Source: Desulfocapsa sp.
Lineage (GTDB): Bacteria > Desulfobacterota > Desulfobulbia > Desulfobulbales > Desulfocapsaceae
Length of the DNA stretch: 6,822 nucleotides
NCBI GenBank assembly: GCA_030635405.1
Contig: DAOVZA010000115.1
Location: forward strand, 1 to 6,822
Reading direction: 5' to 3'
Position 1 is the first letter of the stretch. Each line of letters starts with the position of its first letter. Of this stretch, positions 1-6,529 are shown piece by piece. The position numbers were made by a program, and so were the translations under genes. The notes beneath the pieces are model-generated. The model saw nothing but the letters and a program-made list of their open reading frames with translations. It did no database searches and was not told the origin of the DNA.

Positions 1-740
1 GAGCATTCACAGGTGCAGATAGTGATCATGCCGGTCTCTTTGTTCAGGCAGATGGTGGAACTATATGCCTCGATGAAATCGGCGATATTTCAGTGGGATT
101 ACAGATAAAATTACTACGGGTTCTACAGGAGCAGGAAATCAAGGAGCTTGGGGCTGAAAATTCAAAGAAAATTGATGTTCGTATAATTTCATCAACCAAT
201 GCTGATCTTGAACAAAAAATAAGTGAAGGAAAATTCCGGGAAGATCTTTTTTATCGCCTTGAAGTTTTAACTCTTCGAATGCCTTCTCTTTGTGAAATAG
301 CTGGTGATATACCCATACTTGCGGATCATTTTTTAAAAGATGTGCTGTTTGAACTAGATTGTGGGCAGAAAACATTTTCCAAAGATGCATTTGAAACGTT
401 ATCGTCACATTCCTGGCCAGGAAATATCCGCGAAATGCAAAATGTTATACGCCGTGCGGTATTATTTTCTCAGGAGGAGATAATAGATGCGAAACACTTG
501 ATGATAGAAGGACCACTATCGGAGTCAGTACAGGCTTCAAATCCTCAGTCAGATAGTATTACACCCTATAAGGAGGCAAAAGATGCATGTCTTGACGTGT
601 TCACCCGTCAATATATCCATGTTTTACTCACAAAAAGCCATGGAAATGTATCACAGGCTGCGAGGATGTCTGACTTGACCAGGGCGGCATTACAAAAAAT
701 CATGCGACGCTATGATATTAATGGGAATAAGTTTAGATAG
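1..740 (+). CDS. Sigma-54-dependent (NtrC-family) transcriptional activator, 5' truncated
   Basis: This is the C-terminal part, about 245 codons, of a bacterial enhancer-binding protein that uses ATP hydrolysis to open sigma-54 RNA polymerase promoters. Its reading frame is already open at the left edge. The sequence shows AFTGA at 3-17, with the preceding GA consistent with the first Gly of the GAFTGA sigma-54 contact loop. A Walker B motif (ICLDEIGD, 63-86) follows, then the arginine-finger region FREDLFYRL (234-260) and the sensor II segment WPGNIREMQN (414-443). A Fis-type helix-turn-helix starting GNVSQAAR occupies about 642-715. The Walker A motif and any receiver, GAF or PAS sensory domain lie outside the window, so the input signal cannot be told; response regulator is likely but unproven. 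The GTG at 93 is internal, not the start. The gene converges on the CNB-PATAN gene, 15 bp away, with no terminator hairpin between them. The AAA+ activator assignment is firm; the regulon is unknown. Confidence 0.95.
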   Translation, partial: AFTGADSDHAGLFVQADGGTICLDEIGDISVGLQIKLLRVLQEQEIKELGAENSKKIDVRIISSTNADLEQKISEGKFREDLFYRLEVLTLRMPSLCEIAGDIPILADHFLKDVLFELDCGQKTFSKDAFETLSSHSWPGNIREMQNVIRRAVLFSQEEIIDAKHLMIEGPLSESVQASNPQSDSITPYKEAKDACLDVFTRQYIHVLLTKSHGNVSQAARMSDLTRAALQKIMRRYDINGNKFR

Positions 741-755
741 AAATGAATTGTTATA

Positions 756-1856
756 TTAATTGCTTCGTCGTACTTTGTCTTCGTCAAGTCGACGCATACC
801 TTCCATTAGTAACTTCATAAAATAACCAATTTCAGGTATTTCAAAATCTTCTGTTGGGATGCCGGGTGTGAAGCGGAAACGGCCGCCCGGTTCCTTTAGT
901 ATCTCGTAAAAAGCTGCTTCGCCTTCATGGATATTGTACTTAGCTTTTATTAAAGAGCCCTGCCTGAATGAAAATCTTGCAGTCCCTTTGATGAGCTCGG
1001 TAATGGTTAATATACCGGTCTTATTGTTCATGTTAAGGGTTTGGAAAAGTGCTTCTGCCGGTATGTCTGCTAAATTGCCAATCATACCGGAAGAGAAATC
1101 TTCGGTGCGAAGGGTATTTGATTTAGTCAACCTTTTTGCCATGAGACGTGTAAAGTACAACTGGATGCTGGGGTATTGCTCTAGTATCTTTTGGAAGTTT
1201 TTTCTATCAATGTAGAGAATGGTGGATTTTTCTTTGACCTGGATAGTTGCCCCAACGGAGTCATTACAAATAAGGCTCATTTCACCAAAGACATCACCTT
1301 TCGAGAGTTCAGTAATTGTCATTCCAGCATCATTTATGACATTCACAGCACCTGACACTATGATATAGAAGTTCCCTCCCTGATCACCTTTGCGTATAAT
1401 AATGTCATCTTTGACAAGTTTTTTTAGACTGAAGAAATTAACTACTTTTTCCAGATTGTCTTGGTCGATATTTTTAAAAAATTCAAAATCTGCCAACAAG
1501 TCAATCATGGACGATAGTTCATCTGATTGATTTTTTAAATGCAACTTGCTTAATAGCGAATTTTCTTTACTATATTCCAGTCGAATTGAGCCTGTACAAC
1601 CACTACAACTAATCATACAAACAGGAATTTTATCAGCACGTTCATATTGGATAATAACTTTGGTTAGATCACTATTAAGAATTTTACACTTTTCTTTTTT
1701 AAGCGGAGAATGAATTATGGTTGTGTTTACAAAGGTATTTTCTTCTTTTGAAGACATTGAAATTGTGATACCTGTTAATGAAAACCGGTCTCCAAACGAA
1801 TAGAGTGGACAATTGATAACACTTGAAACTTTAAAAACTGCCTTTGGAAACGCCAT
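756..1856 (-). CDS. CNB-domain protein with N-terminal Cys module and C-terminal PATAN (DUF4388) domain
   Basis: This is a 366-residue cytoplasmic protein with no signal peptide or membrane helix, so probably a signalling or regulatory adaptor. Three parts are visible. Residues 1-100 form a module with CPLY at 16-19, Cys57 and a CX3CX2C cluster (C80, C84, C87) followed by TGSIRLEY. Residues about 122-245 are a cyclic-nucleotide-binding beta-roll, with KGDQGGNFYIIVSGAVNV (156-173) and FGEMSL (190-195). Residues about 257-332 match the PATAN/DUF4388 pattern, from IGNLADIPAEALFQTL to GGRFRFTPG. The ribose-contact Glu192 is present, but the usual phosphate-binding Arg of the PRAAT signature aligns with Val201 (SVGAT), so classic cAMP binding is doubtful. 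There is no DNA-binding helix-turn-helix, so it is not a CRP/FNR transcription factor. The ATG at 1856-1854 is chosen because the family-like start MAFPKAVFKV follows directly, although the Shine-Dalgarno is weak. The domain calls are firm; the biological role is unknown. Confidence 0.9.
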   Translation of the reverse strand: MAFPKAVFKVSSVINCPLYSFGDRFSLTGITISMSSKEENTFVNTTIIHSPLKKEKCKILNSDLTKVIIQYERADKIPVCMISCSGCTGSIRLEYSKENSLLSKLHLKNQSDELSSMIDLLADFEFFKNIDQDNLEKVVNFFSLKKLVKDDIIIRKGDQGGNFYIIVSGAVNVINDAGMTITELSKGDVFGEMSLICNDSVGATIQVKEKSTILYIDRKNFQKILEQYPSIQLYFTRLMAKRLTKSNTLRTEDFSSGMIGNLADIPAEALFQTLNMNNKTGILTITELIKGTARFSFRQGSLIKAKYNIHEGEAAFYEILKEPGGRFRFTPGIPTEDFEIPEIGYFMKLLMEGMRRLDEDKVRRSN

Positions 1857-1887
1857 AAGTCAACCATTGTTGATGGAGAGCAACAAA

Positions 1888-1978
1888 CATGCAAAAGAAA
1901 ATGTACCTATATATTACGTTAGTTCCTCATGCCATAGCATGTCAAATAGAAATTGAACCGTATCTCTTTTTAGGCATG
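1888..1978. repeat. Four CATGC/GCATG sites arranged as nested inverted pairs
   Basis: CATGC occurs at 1888-1892 and 1928-1932, and GCATG at 1937-1941 and 1974-1978. The inner pair forms a 14-bp dyad with a 4-nt centre (CATA). The outer pair is also inverted, and its midpoint lies within about 2 bp of the inner one. The inner dyad sits between the candidate -35 and -10 of the leftward promoter, a common operator position. No known regulator motif is recognised. The sites are plainly visible; regulatory function is inference. Confidence 0.4.
1916..1945 (-). promoter_or_regulatory. Candidate sigma-70-type promoter of the CNB-PATAN gene
   Basis: On the minus strand a perfect -35 TTGACA lies at 1945-1940. 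After an 18-nt spacer comes a weak -10, TAACGT, at 1921-1916; a better-looking TAATAT at 1916-1911 would need a 23-nt spacer. The start codon is about 60 nt further on. The -35 match is good and the -10 is not, so this is tentative. Confidence 0.4.
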
Positions 1979-1992
1979 ATACGTATTTACTA

Positions 1993-2020
1993 TTGACTTT
2001 GTGCTATTCTTATATTAAAA
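1993..2020 (+). promoter_or_regulatory. Candidate rpsT promoter
   Basis: TTGACT at 1993-1998 matches a -35 box. It is followed by an AT-rich tract in which TTAAAA (2015-2020, 16-nt spacer) is the best-spaced -10; TATATT at 2011-2016 resembles a -10 more closely but sits only 12 nt away. Transcription from here would give rpsT a leader of about 100 nt. The -35 is convincing and the exact -10 is ambiguous. Confidence 0.4.
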
Positions 2021-2040
2021 ATTAGTTGTTTGATCACTTG

Positions 2041-2089
2041 GCTATTTGTGTAGCTAAGTATATAGCAAGATTCCGGTAACTTAAACCGG
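2041..2089 (+). other. rpsT 5' leader with mutually exclusive small hairpins
   Basis: GCTAT at 2041-2045, TAGCTA at 2051-2056 and ATAGC at 2062-2066 can pair in different ways: GCTA/TAGC left (2041-2054), GCTA/TAGC right (2053-2066), or the outer GCTAT/ATAGC. Further on, CCGGT (2073-2077) and ACCGG (2085-2089) can form a 5-bp stem with a 7-nt loop. E. coli S20 is known to repress its own translation, so a structured leader is plausible. The stems are short and could be chance. Confidence 0.25.
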
Positions 2090-2114
2090 TTATTAATATA
2101 TCAGACATTATTAC

Positions 2115-2119
2115 AGGAG
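2115..2119 (+). promoter_or_regulatory. Ribosome binding site fixing the GTG start of rpsT
   Basis: AGGAG lies 6 nt upstream of the GTG at 2126. It is the strongest Shine-Dalgarno in the window, and it settles the start because no in-frame ATG lies at the conserved N-terminus of S20. Confidence 0.8.
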
Positions 2120-2125
2120 AAATTT

Positions 2126-2398
2126 GTGGCTAATCATAAATCCGCTGAAAAACGTAATCGACAATCAATAGTACAACGTCAGCGTAATCGCGCAAACAGA
2201 ACTCGCATGAGAAATGCAATCAAAACTGTTGATGCTGCCATTGAAGCTGGCTCTCAAGAGGATGCTCAGACCGCACTTAATGTCGCATTGCCACTTATTG
2301 CCAAGACTGCTTCTAAAGGAACTATTCACAAGAAAAATGCTTCTAGAAAAGTTTCCCGTTTGACAAAACGTGTTAATAAAATGCAGGCTACAGCCTGA
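2126..2398 (+). CDS. rpsT: Small ribosomal subunit protein S20 (bS20)
   Basis: This 90-residue, strongly basic protein binds 16S rRNA early in 30S subunit assembly. The start ANHKSAEKRNRQ, the central RNRANRTRMRNAIKT and the C-terminal SKGTIHKKNASRKVSRLTKRV are the conserved S20 pattern, and the length is normal (87 residues in E. coli). The start codon is GTG with a good ribosome binding site. E. coli rpsT also uses a non-ATG start (UUG), and its translation is autoregulated by S20, so the weak start may likewise serve control here; that is inference. The gene stands alone: a divergent control region lies upstream, and a dyad followed by an intrinsic terminator lies downstream, separating it from the trp operon. 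Confidence 0.98.
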   Translation: MANHKSAEKRNRQSIVQRQRNRANRTRMRNAIKTVDAAIEAGSQEDAQTALNVALPLIAKTASKGTIHKKNASRKVSRLTKRVNKMQATA

Positions 2399-2409
2399 TA
2401 AGGTTTTTT

Positions 2410-2434
2410 TACACGACAATACAGTTGTCGTGTA
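2410..2434. repeat. Perfect 10-bp dyad downstream of rpsT
   Basis: TACACGACAA (2410-2419) and TTGTCGTGTA (2425-2434) are exact inverted copies around a 5-nt centre. The dyad starts 12 nt after the rpsT stop. A T-run precedes rather than follows it on the + strand, and on the minus strand it is followed by A residues, so it is not an intrinsic terminator in either direction. It could be an mRNA 3' stem-loop or a protein-binding site. Confidence 0.7.
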
Positions 2435-2446
2435 CGCAGTAACATG

Positions 2447-2484
2447 AAGGCCATAAAGTCCTAAGACTTTATGGCCTTTTTTTT
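2447..2484 (+). terminator. Strong rho-independent terminator after rpsT
   Basis: A perfect 14-bp stem pairs 2447-2460 with 2465-2478 around a 4-nt loop (CTAA). A run of eight T residues at 2477-2484 follows, then another T-rich stretch. The simplest role is ending the rpsT transcript. It lies 84 nt before trpE and could only act as a trp attenuator if trp transcription began upstream of it. Confidence 0.92.
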
Positions 2485-2567
2485 ATTTTATGGTATGATG
2501 TTTTCTCTCTGGCCCATTGCTGAGCAGCCTTAACTGATTGCGATATTAACCTTTTTTAGTTTATGTC
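2485..2567 (+). promoter_or_regulatory. trp operon control region (promoter uncertain)
   Basis: These 83 nt between the rpsT terminator and trpE should contain the trp promoter. The best pair is TTGCTG (2517-2522) and GATATT (2542-2547) with a long 19-nt spacer. A 12-codon ORF at 2495-2533 encodes MMFSLWPIAEQP with a single Trp codon and no Shine-Dalgarno. A T6 run at 2552-2557 has no stable hairpin before it. No T-box, TRAP site or convincing TrpR-type palindrome is seen. Confidence 0.3.
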
Positions 2568-4073
2568 ATGTCGATAAGTACACACCTCCCAGAATACAAA
2601 CACTTTTCCGCGACCATGGAATCTGCAGGCTTAGTTCCGGTCTATCGTAAAATAATCTCAGATCTTGACACTCCGCTCACTCTATTTGCAAAAATAGCAG
2701 GTGAGGAAAGTCATACTTTTCTTTTTGAAAGTATGGAAGGTGGTGAAAAATGGGGTCGCTACTCCTTTATAGGTTTTGATCCTCTCCTTACCTTTTCCTC
2801 AAAAGGTTCACAAATTGATATAGAATCATTTTGTGGTGAGATTGCTAACCAGGTTTTATCCAAAACCAACCCTCTTGAATCATTGCAAACACTTTTAGAG
2901 AGTTTGAAAGCTTTTGAAAATGAAATTTTACCTCGTTTTAGCGGTGGAGCTGTTGGCTTTATTGGTTACGACATGGTTCGCTTTATGGAGGAGATACCCT
3001 GCGATAAAGAAGAATTGGATTTTCCTGATTCATCTTTTATGATTCCAAGAATTGTTTTGGTCCATGACAGCTTTAAGCAAACTGTTACAGTTATTTGCTG
3101 GGTAGCTAAGGACAAGGACATCGACGATCGGGAACTGTACAACAGTGCCATAGTCAAAATTGATGCCATTATTGACCTATTACGTTCTCCGGTCCCTGTT
3201 TCATTTCTAGGATCAAGTACACAGGGAAGCCAGACACCACATAATTTTGTTTCCAATATGGAAAAACCAGAATTTTGTGCAATGGTTGAAAAAGCCCGTG
3301 AATACATTAAATCAGGCGATATCATACAGGTTGTTTTGTCTCAAAAATTTCACACAAAAACAGACCTTAAAGCGCTGGATTTATATCGGGCCCTCCGTCA
3401 TATTAACCCGAGTCCCTATCTCTTCTTTCTGAAACTTGATGATCTTATTCAAATCGGTTCATCACCTGAGATTCTTGTTCGTAAAGAAGAAGATGCCATC
3501 GAGCTAAGGCCAATTGCCGGAACCAGAAAGCGAGGCGAAACAAAAGAGGACGACCTCGCACTTGAAAAAGAACTACTCGCTGACCCCAAGGAACGCGCCG
3601 AACATCTTATGCTTGTGGATCTTGGCAGAAATGATGTTGGTAGAATAGCCAAAGGCGGAAGTGTTGAGGTGACCGATTTACTGGTCGTTGAACGTTACAG
3701 TCATGTTATGCATATTGTTTCAGGTGTAACCGGGATAATAGCAGACGATAAGGATCAGTTTGATGTAATAAAAGCCTGTTTTCCTGCTGGTACCGTGAGT
3801 GGAGCACCTAAAATCCGAGCCATGGAAGTAATTGATGAGCTTGAATCTGAACGCCGTGGACCATATGCAGGGGCTGTCGGCTACTTTGGGTTCTCAGGCA
3901 ATATGGATTTCTGTATCACCATTCGGACATTTGTTATGCAGGGAGATGATCTTTGGGTTCAGGCTGGTGCTGGAATTGTTTTTGACTCAGATCCAGAATT
4001 GGAATACGAAGAAACAATCAATAAATCAATGGGCTTGCGACGAGCAGTCGAACTTGCAGAAAAGGGGTTTTAG
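2568..4073 (+). CDS. trpE: Anthranilate synthase component I
   Basis: This 501-residue large subunit converts chorismate to anthranilate, using ammonia supplied by TrpG, as the first committed step of tryptophan synthesis. The N-terminal domain shows VPVYRKI (23-29), the LFES/RYSFIG region (52-69) and [10 protein letters not shown] (126-135). The chorismate-binding domain shows [10 protein letters not shown] (280-289), PIAGTRKRG (315-323), [14 protein letters not shown] (346-359), [16 protein letters not shown] (405-420), [14 protein letters not shown] (431-444) and [13 protein letters not shown] (465-477). Ala in PIAGT, where PabB proteins usually have Lys, supports TrpE over aminodeoxychorismate synthase. 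The Ser of LFES (Ser55) matches the tryptophan-feedback residue of the enteric LLES motif, so feedback inhibition is expected. ATG 2568 is chosen because the VPVYR region then sits at normal distance, but no Shine-Dalgarno precedes it; Met17 (2616) is the alternative. The stop is 2 bp before trpG. Confidence 0.97.
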   Translation: MSISTHLPEYKHFSATMESAGLVPVYRKIISDLDTPLTLFAKIAGEESHTFLFESMEGGEKWGRYSFIGFDPLLTFSSKGSQIDIESFCGEIANQVLSKTNPLESLQTLLESLKAFENEILPRFSGGAVGFIGYDMVRFMEEIPCDKEELDFPDSSFMIPRIVLVHDSFKQTVTVICWVAKDKDIDDRELYNSAIVKIDAIIDLLRSPVPVSFLGSSTQGSQTPHNFVSNMEKPEFCAMVEKAREYIKSGDIIQVVLSQKFHTKTDLKALDLYRALRHINPSPYLFFLKLDDLIQIGSSPEILVRKEEDAIELRPIAGTRKRGETKEDDLALEKELLADPKERAEHLMLVDLGRNDVGRIAKGGSVEVTDLLVVERYSHVMHIVSGVTGIIADDKDQFDVIKACFPAGTVSGAPKIRAMEVIDELESERRGPYAGAVGYFGFSGNMDFCITIRTFVMQGDDLWVQAGAGIVFDSDPELEYEETINKSMGLRRAVELAEKGF

Positions 4074-4075
4074 CC

Positions 4076-4669
4076 ATGCTTGTCATTATAGATAATTACG
4101 ATTCTTTCACCTATAATATTGTTCAAACCATTGCAGCAAATTCATTGGTCGATCAGGACATTGCTGATATTCGAGTTTTTCGAAATGATAAAATTGAGGT
4201 GGAAGAGGTTGCTGCATTAAATCCAGATAGGATCCTCATTTCTCCTGGTCCTTGCACACCTTCTCTTGCTGGCATATCCATAGAAACTATTAGATATTTC
4301 AGCGGAAAGATACCAATCCTCGGAGTTTGTCTCGGACATCAGTCAATTGGCGAAGCCTTTGGTGGTAAAGTAATCCGTGCACCCCGTATCATGCACGGAA
4401 AAACATCCCCTGTCTTCCATGATAACAGTGGCGTTTTTGAGGGCCTTCCGAATCCTTTTGATGGTATGCGCTACCATTCTCTTATACTGGATAAACAGTC
4501 TGTCCCTGATTGTCTTGAGATCAGTGCCTGGACTCAGGAAGGTGAAATAATGGGACTTCGTCACAAAGAGATGGATATAGAGGGCGTTCAATTCCACCCC
4601 GAATCAATTATGACACCAGCAGGTATAACTCTTCTTAAGAATTTTATGACGGAAACGAAAAGCAAATGA
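4076..4669 (+). CDS. trpG: Anthranilate synthase component II (glutamine amidotransferase)
   Basis: This 197-residue class I glutamine amidotransferase hydrolyses glutamine and passes ammonia to TrpE. The start NYDSFTYN (7-14), ISPGPCTP (55-62), the nucleophile Cys85 in GVCLGHQ (83-89), MHGKTSPV (106-113) and His174/Glu176 in VQFHPES complete the Cys-His-Glu triad. The length is normal for an unfused TrpG/PabA. The protein could also serve PabB, as in bacteria with one shared amidotransferase, but its place directly after trpE makes TrpG the primary role. The start is 2 bp after the trpE stop, with AAAGGGG 8 nt upstream inside the trpE 3' end. The last codons overlap trpD by 4 bp (ATGA), a typical sign of translational coupling. 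Confidence 0.97.
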   Translation: MLVIIDNYDSFTYNIVQTIAANSLVDQDIADIRVFRNDKIEVEEVAALNPDRILISPGPCTPSLAGISIETIRYFSGKIPILGVCLGHQSIGEAFGGKVIRAPRIMHGKTSPVFHDNSGVFEGLPNPFDGMRYHSLILDKQSVPDCLEISAWTQEGEIMGLRHKEMDIEGVQFHPESIMTPAGITLLKNFMTETKSK

Positions 4670-5697
4670 ATATTAAAGAAGCCATAAATAAGGTTGTTCT
4701 TCGAAATGACCTTAATGAAGATGAAATGGTTGATGTAATGAATCAAATCATGGGTGGAGATGCAACAGATGCTCAGATAGGTTCATTTATAACAGCATTG
4801 CGAATGAAGGGTGAAACTGTAGAAGAAGTCACTGGTGCTGTCAGGGTGATGCGTGAAAAAGCAACTGCCATTGCATCTGGAGTTGATGTTAATGCTGGTG
4901 GTATACTCGTTGACACATGTGGAACTGGAGGTGATGGTTCTGGAACATTTAATGTTTCGACCACCACCGCGTTTGTGGTTGCAGGGGCTGGCGTGCCAGT
5001 TGCAAAACATGGTAATCGCTCTGTTTCAAGCAATTGCGGAAGCGCTGACGTTCTTGAAGCTGCTGGAGTTTCTCTTGATATCGATTCAGATAAGATAGGA
5101 TCATGTATAAGGGAAGTTGGTATAGGGTTTCTATTTGCACCTGCACTGCACGGCGCTATGAAATATGCAATCGGTCCTCGCAAAGAAATGGGGATTCGTA
5201 CTATCTTCAATATTTTAGGTCCTTTAACAAATCCTGCTGGAGCAAATGTTCAGGTGCTTGGTGTCTTCGATTCTTCTTTAACTGAGCCCTTGGCAAATGT
5301 TCTTGCAAAACTTGGATCCAAACGTGCACTTGTGGTTCATGGAGAAGGAAATCTTGATGAATTAACCGTTACTGGCAAGACTCAGGTTTCTGAACTTAAT
5401 AACGGCAAGGTTACAACCTATTCTGTGAGCCCTGGAGATGTTGGCTTATCGACTGCTAAAATTGAAGATTTACAGGGTGGTGTCGATGCTGCAGAATCAG
5501 CTCAGCAGATGAGGGCAGTGTTGAGTGGTGAAAAAGGTGCCAAAAGAGATATGGTTCTTTTGAATGCTGGAGCTGCACTCATGGCAGCTGGTATTTGTGA
5601 TAATTTGCAATCTGGTGTTAACGCTGCTGCAGAAGTAATTGATTCCGGAAAGGCCATAGCCAAACTTGAACAATTAGTAAGTTTCAGTAATAGTTAA
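4666..5697 (+). CDS. trpD: Anthranilate phosphoribosyltransferase
   Basis: This 343-residue enzyme transfers phosphoribose from PRPP to anthranilate. The family signatures are in order: [17 protein letters not shown] (83-99, with the PRPP-binding GTGGD at 86-90), KHGNRSVSS (114-122), the anthranilate-site run [15 protein letters not shown] (162-176), [10 protein letters not shown] (181-190) and HGEGNLDEL (225-233, the acidic pair for Mg2+). The length is close to the usual 340 or so residues, and the protein is not fused to TrpG as it is in enteric bacteria. Its ATG overlaps the trpG stop as ATGA. The local Shine-Dalgarno is poor, so translation probably depends on ribosomes finishing trpG. 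It is followed by a 40-nt AT-rich gap, the widest in the operon, with no hairpin or promoter seen. Confidence 0.98.
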   Translation: MNIKEAINKVVLRNDLNEDEMVDVMNQIMGGDATDAQIGSFITALRMKGETVEEVTGAVRVMREKATAIASGVDVNAGGILVDTCGTGGDGSGTFNVSTTTAFVVAGAGVPVAKHGNRSVSSNCGSADVLEAAGVSLDIDSDKIGSCIREVGIGFLFAPALHGAMKYAIGPRKEMGIRTIFNILGPLTNPAGANVQVLGVFDSSLTEPLANVLAKLGSKRALVVHGEGNLDELTVTGKTQVSELNNGKVTTYSVSPGDVGLSTAKIEDLQGGVDAAESAQQMRAVLSGEKGAKRDMVLLNAGAALMAAGICDNLQSGVNAAAEVIDSGKAIAKLEQLVSFSNS

Positions 5698-5737
5698 AAC
5701 TATAAAATACATCATATTTACAATTTAAAGAACTGTT

Positions 5738-6520
5738 ATGGCGCATATACTTGACGTTATTGTAGCAAGAAAAAAAGAAGAGGTCGCTCTTCTTAAAAAA
5801 AATGGCGTACTCATTCCATCAGCATATTCAGAGGCTGTAATTCAACCTCCAAGAGGGTTCCGCCAAGCCTTATTAGATTATGATGGCGTGGCGATAATTG
5901 CTGAAGCCAAAAAGGCTTCCCCTTCAAAAGGTTTAATTTGTCCTGATTTTGATCCTGTTGTTATTTCTAAAAACTATGAAAAAAATGGGGCTCAGGCAAT
6001 ATCAGTACTAACCGATATGGATTTTTTTCAAGGATCACTCTTGTATCTTCTTCAAGCAAGGGAATCTGTGAGTTTGCCCATCCTCAGAAAGGAATTTATA
6101 ATTGATCCTCTTCAAATTGAAGAAGCTCACATCTGTGGAGCCGATGCTATACTCCTCATGGCATCAATCCTTGATGTTTACCAACTCAACGATTTCCTTG
6201 CCCAGGCAAAGGAATACTCCATTGATTGCCTCGTTGAAGTACATGACGAAAAAGAACTTCAGATTGTTCTCACCACTAAAGCCGATCTTATTGGTATAAA
6301 TAATCGTAATCTTAAAGATTTTTCAATGGATACGGATACCACCTTCAGGCTCAAAAAAATGATCCCAGACGATATTGCTGTTGTTGGTGAATCAGGATTA
6401 AAAACTGCCGATGATATAACTCGTCTTCAGGATGCTGGGGTTTGTGCAGCACTCATTGGCGAATCATTGATGCGTGGCGAAAATGGCGGTAATAGCCTTC
6501 AAGGTTTAAGGGGAAACTAA
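5738..6520 (+). CDS. trpC: Indole-3-glycerol phosphate synthase
   Basis: This 260-residue TIM-barrel enzyme closes the indole ring of CdRP with loss of CO2 and water. The catalytic residues known from the Sulfolobus enzyme are recognisable: Glu56 and Lys58 in IAEAKKASPSKG (54-65), Lys118 in LRKEF, Glu167 in LVEVH, Asn188 in GINNRNL, and Glu218/Ser219 in VVGESG. The N-terminal MAHILDVIVARKKEEV is the usual substrate-capping helix, and ALIGESLMRG (238-247) is the C-terminal phosphate-site signature. The protein is monofunctional; the PRAI domain fused to it in E. coli is the separate next gene. The upstream Shine-Dalgarno is weak (AAAGAA, about 6 nt before ATG). The stop overlaps the Shine-Dalgarno of trpF. 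Confidence 0.98.
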   Translation: MAHILDVIVARKKEEVALLKKNGVLIPSAYSEAVIQPPRGFRQALLDYDGVAIIAEAKKASPSKGLICPDFDPVVISKNYEKNGAQAISVLTDMDFFQGSLLYLLQARESVSLPILRKEFIIDPLQIEEAHICGADAILLMASILDVYQLNDFLAQAKEYSIDCLVEVHDEKELQIVLTTKADLIGINNRNLKDFSMDTDTTFRLKKMIPDDIAVVGESGLKTADDITRLQDAGVCAALIGESLMRGENGGNSLQGLRGN

Positions 6521-6523
6521 GGA
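6519..6523 (+). promoter_or_regulatory. trpF ribosome binding site overlapping the trpC stop
   Basis: AAGGA shares its first two bases with the TAA stop of trpC and lies 6 nt before the ATG at 6530. It fixes the trpF start and suggests re-initiation by ribosomes finishing trpC. Confidence 0.7.
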
Positions 6524-6529
6524 AACTTG

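Noticed and set aside
741..790. CGTCG/CGACG pairing near the convergent gene ends as a bidirectional terminator.
   Set aside because: The stem is about 5 bp with a long loop, lies mostly in coding sequence and has no T-run on either side.
934..1215. Plus-strand frame of 93 codons opposite the CNB-PATAN gene.
   Set aside because: The minus-strand frame encodes recognisable CNB and PATAN sequence across this stretch, while the plus-strand translation shows no family pattern and no ribosome binding site.
1590..1620. CX3CX2C as evidence for a radical-SAM enzyme.
   Set aside because: The motif sits in a module of about 100 residues followed by CNB and PATAN domains; no radical-SAM barrel or SAM-binding motifs are present.
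2040..2054. A GG...GC pair resembling a sigma-54 -24/-12 promoter, tempting given the nearby NtrC-type gene.
   Set aside because: The spacing is 11 nt where sigma-54 promoters need 10, and the surrounding bases do not match TGGCAC/TTGC.
2447..2484. The strong hairpin read as a trp attenuator.
   Set aside because: No antiterminator pairing partner or Trp-rich leader peptide precedes it, and it follows rpsT closely, so an ordinary rpsT terminator explains it.
2528..2550. TTAAC repeats at about 2530 and 2546 as a possible TrpR operator.
   Set aside because: The copies are in direct rather than inverted orientation, and the CTAG core of TrpR operators is absent.
4773..5210. Open frame of 145 codons on the minus strand inside trpD.
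   Set aside because: It lies wholly within a well-conserved trpD and resembles no protein family. It is a shadow of the coding strand, as are the other minus-strand frames inside trpE and trpG.
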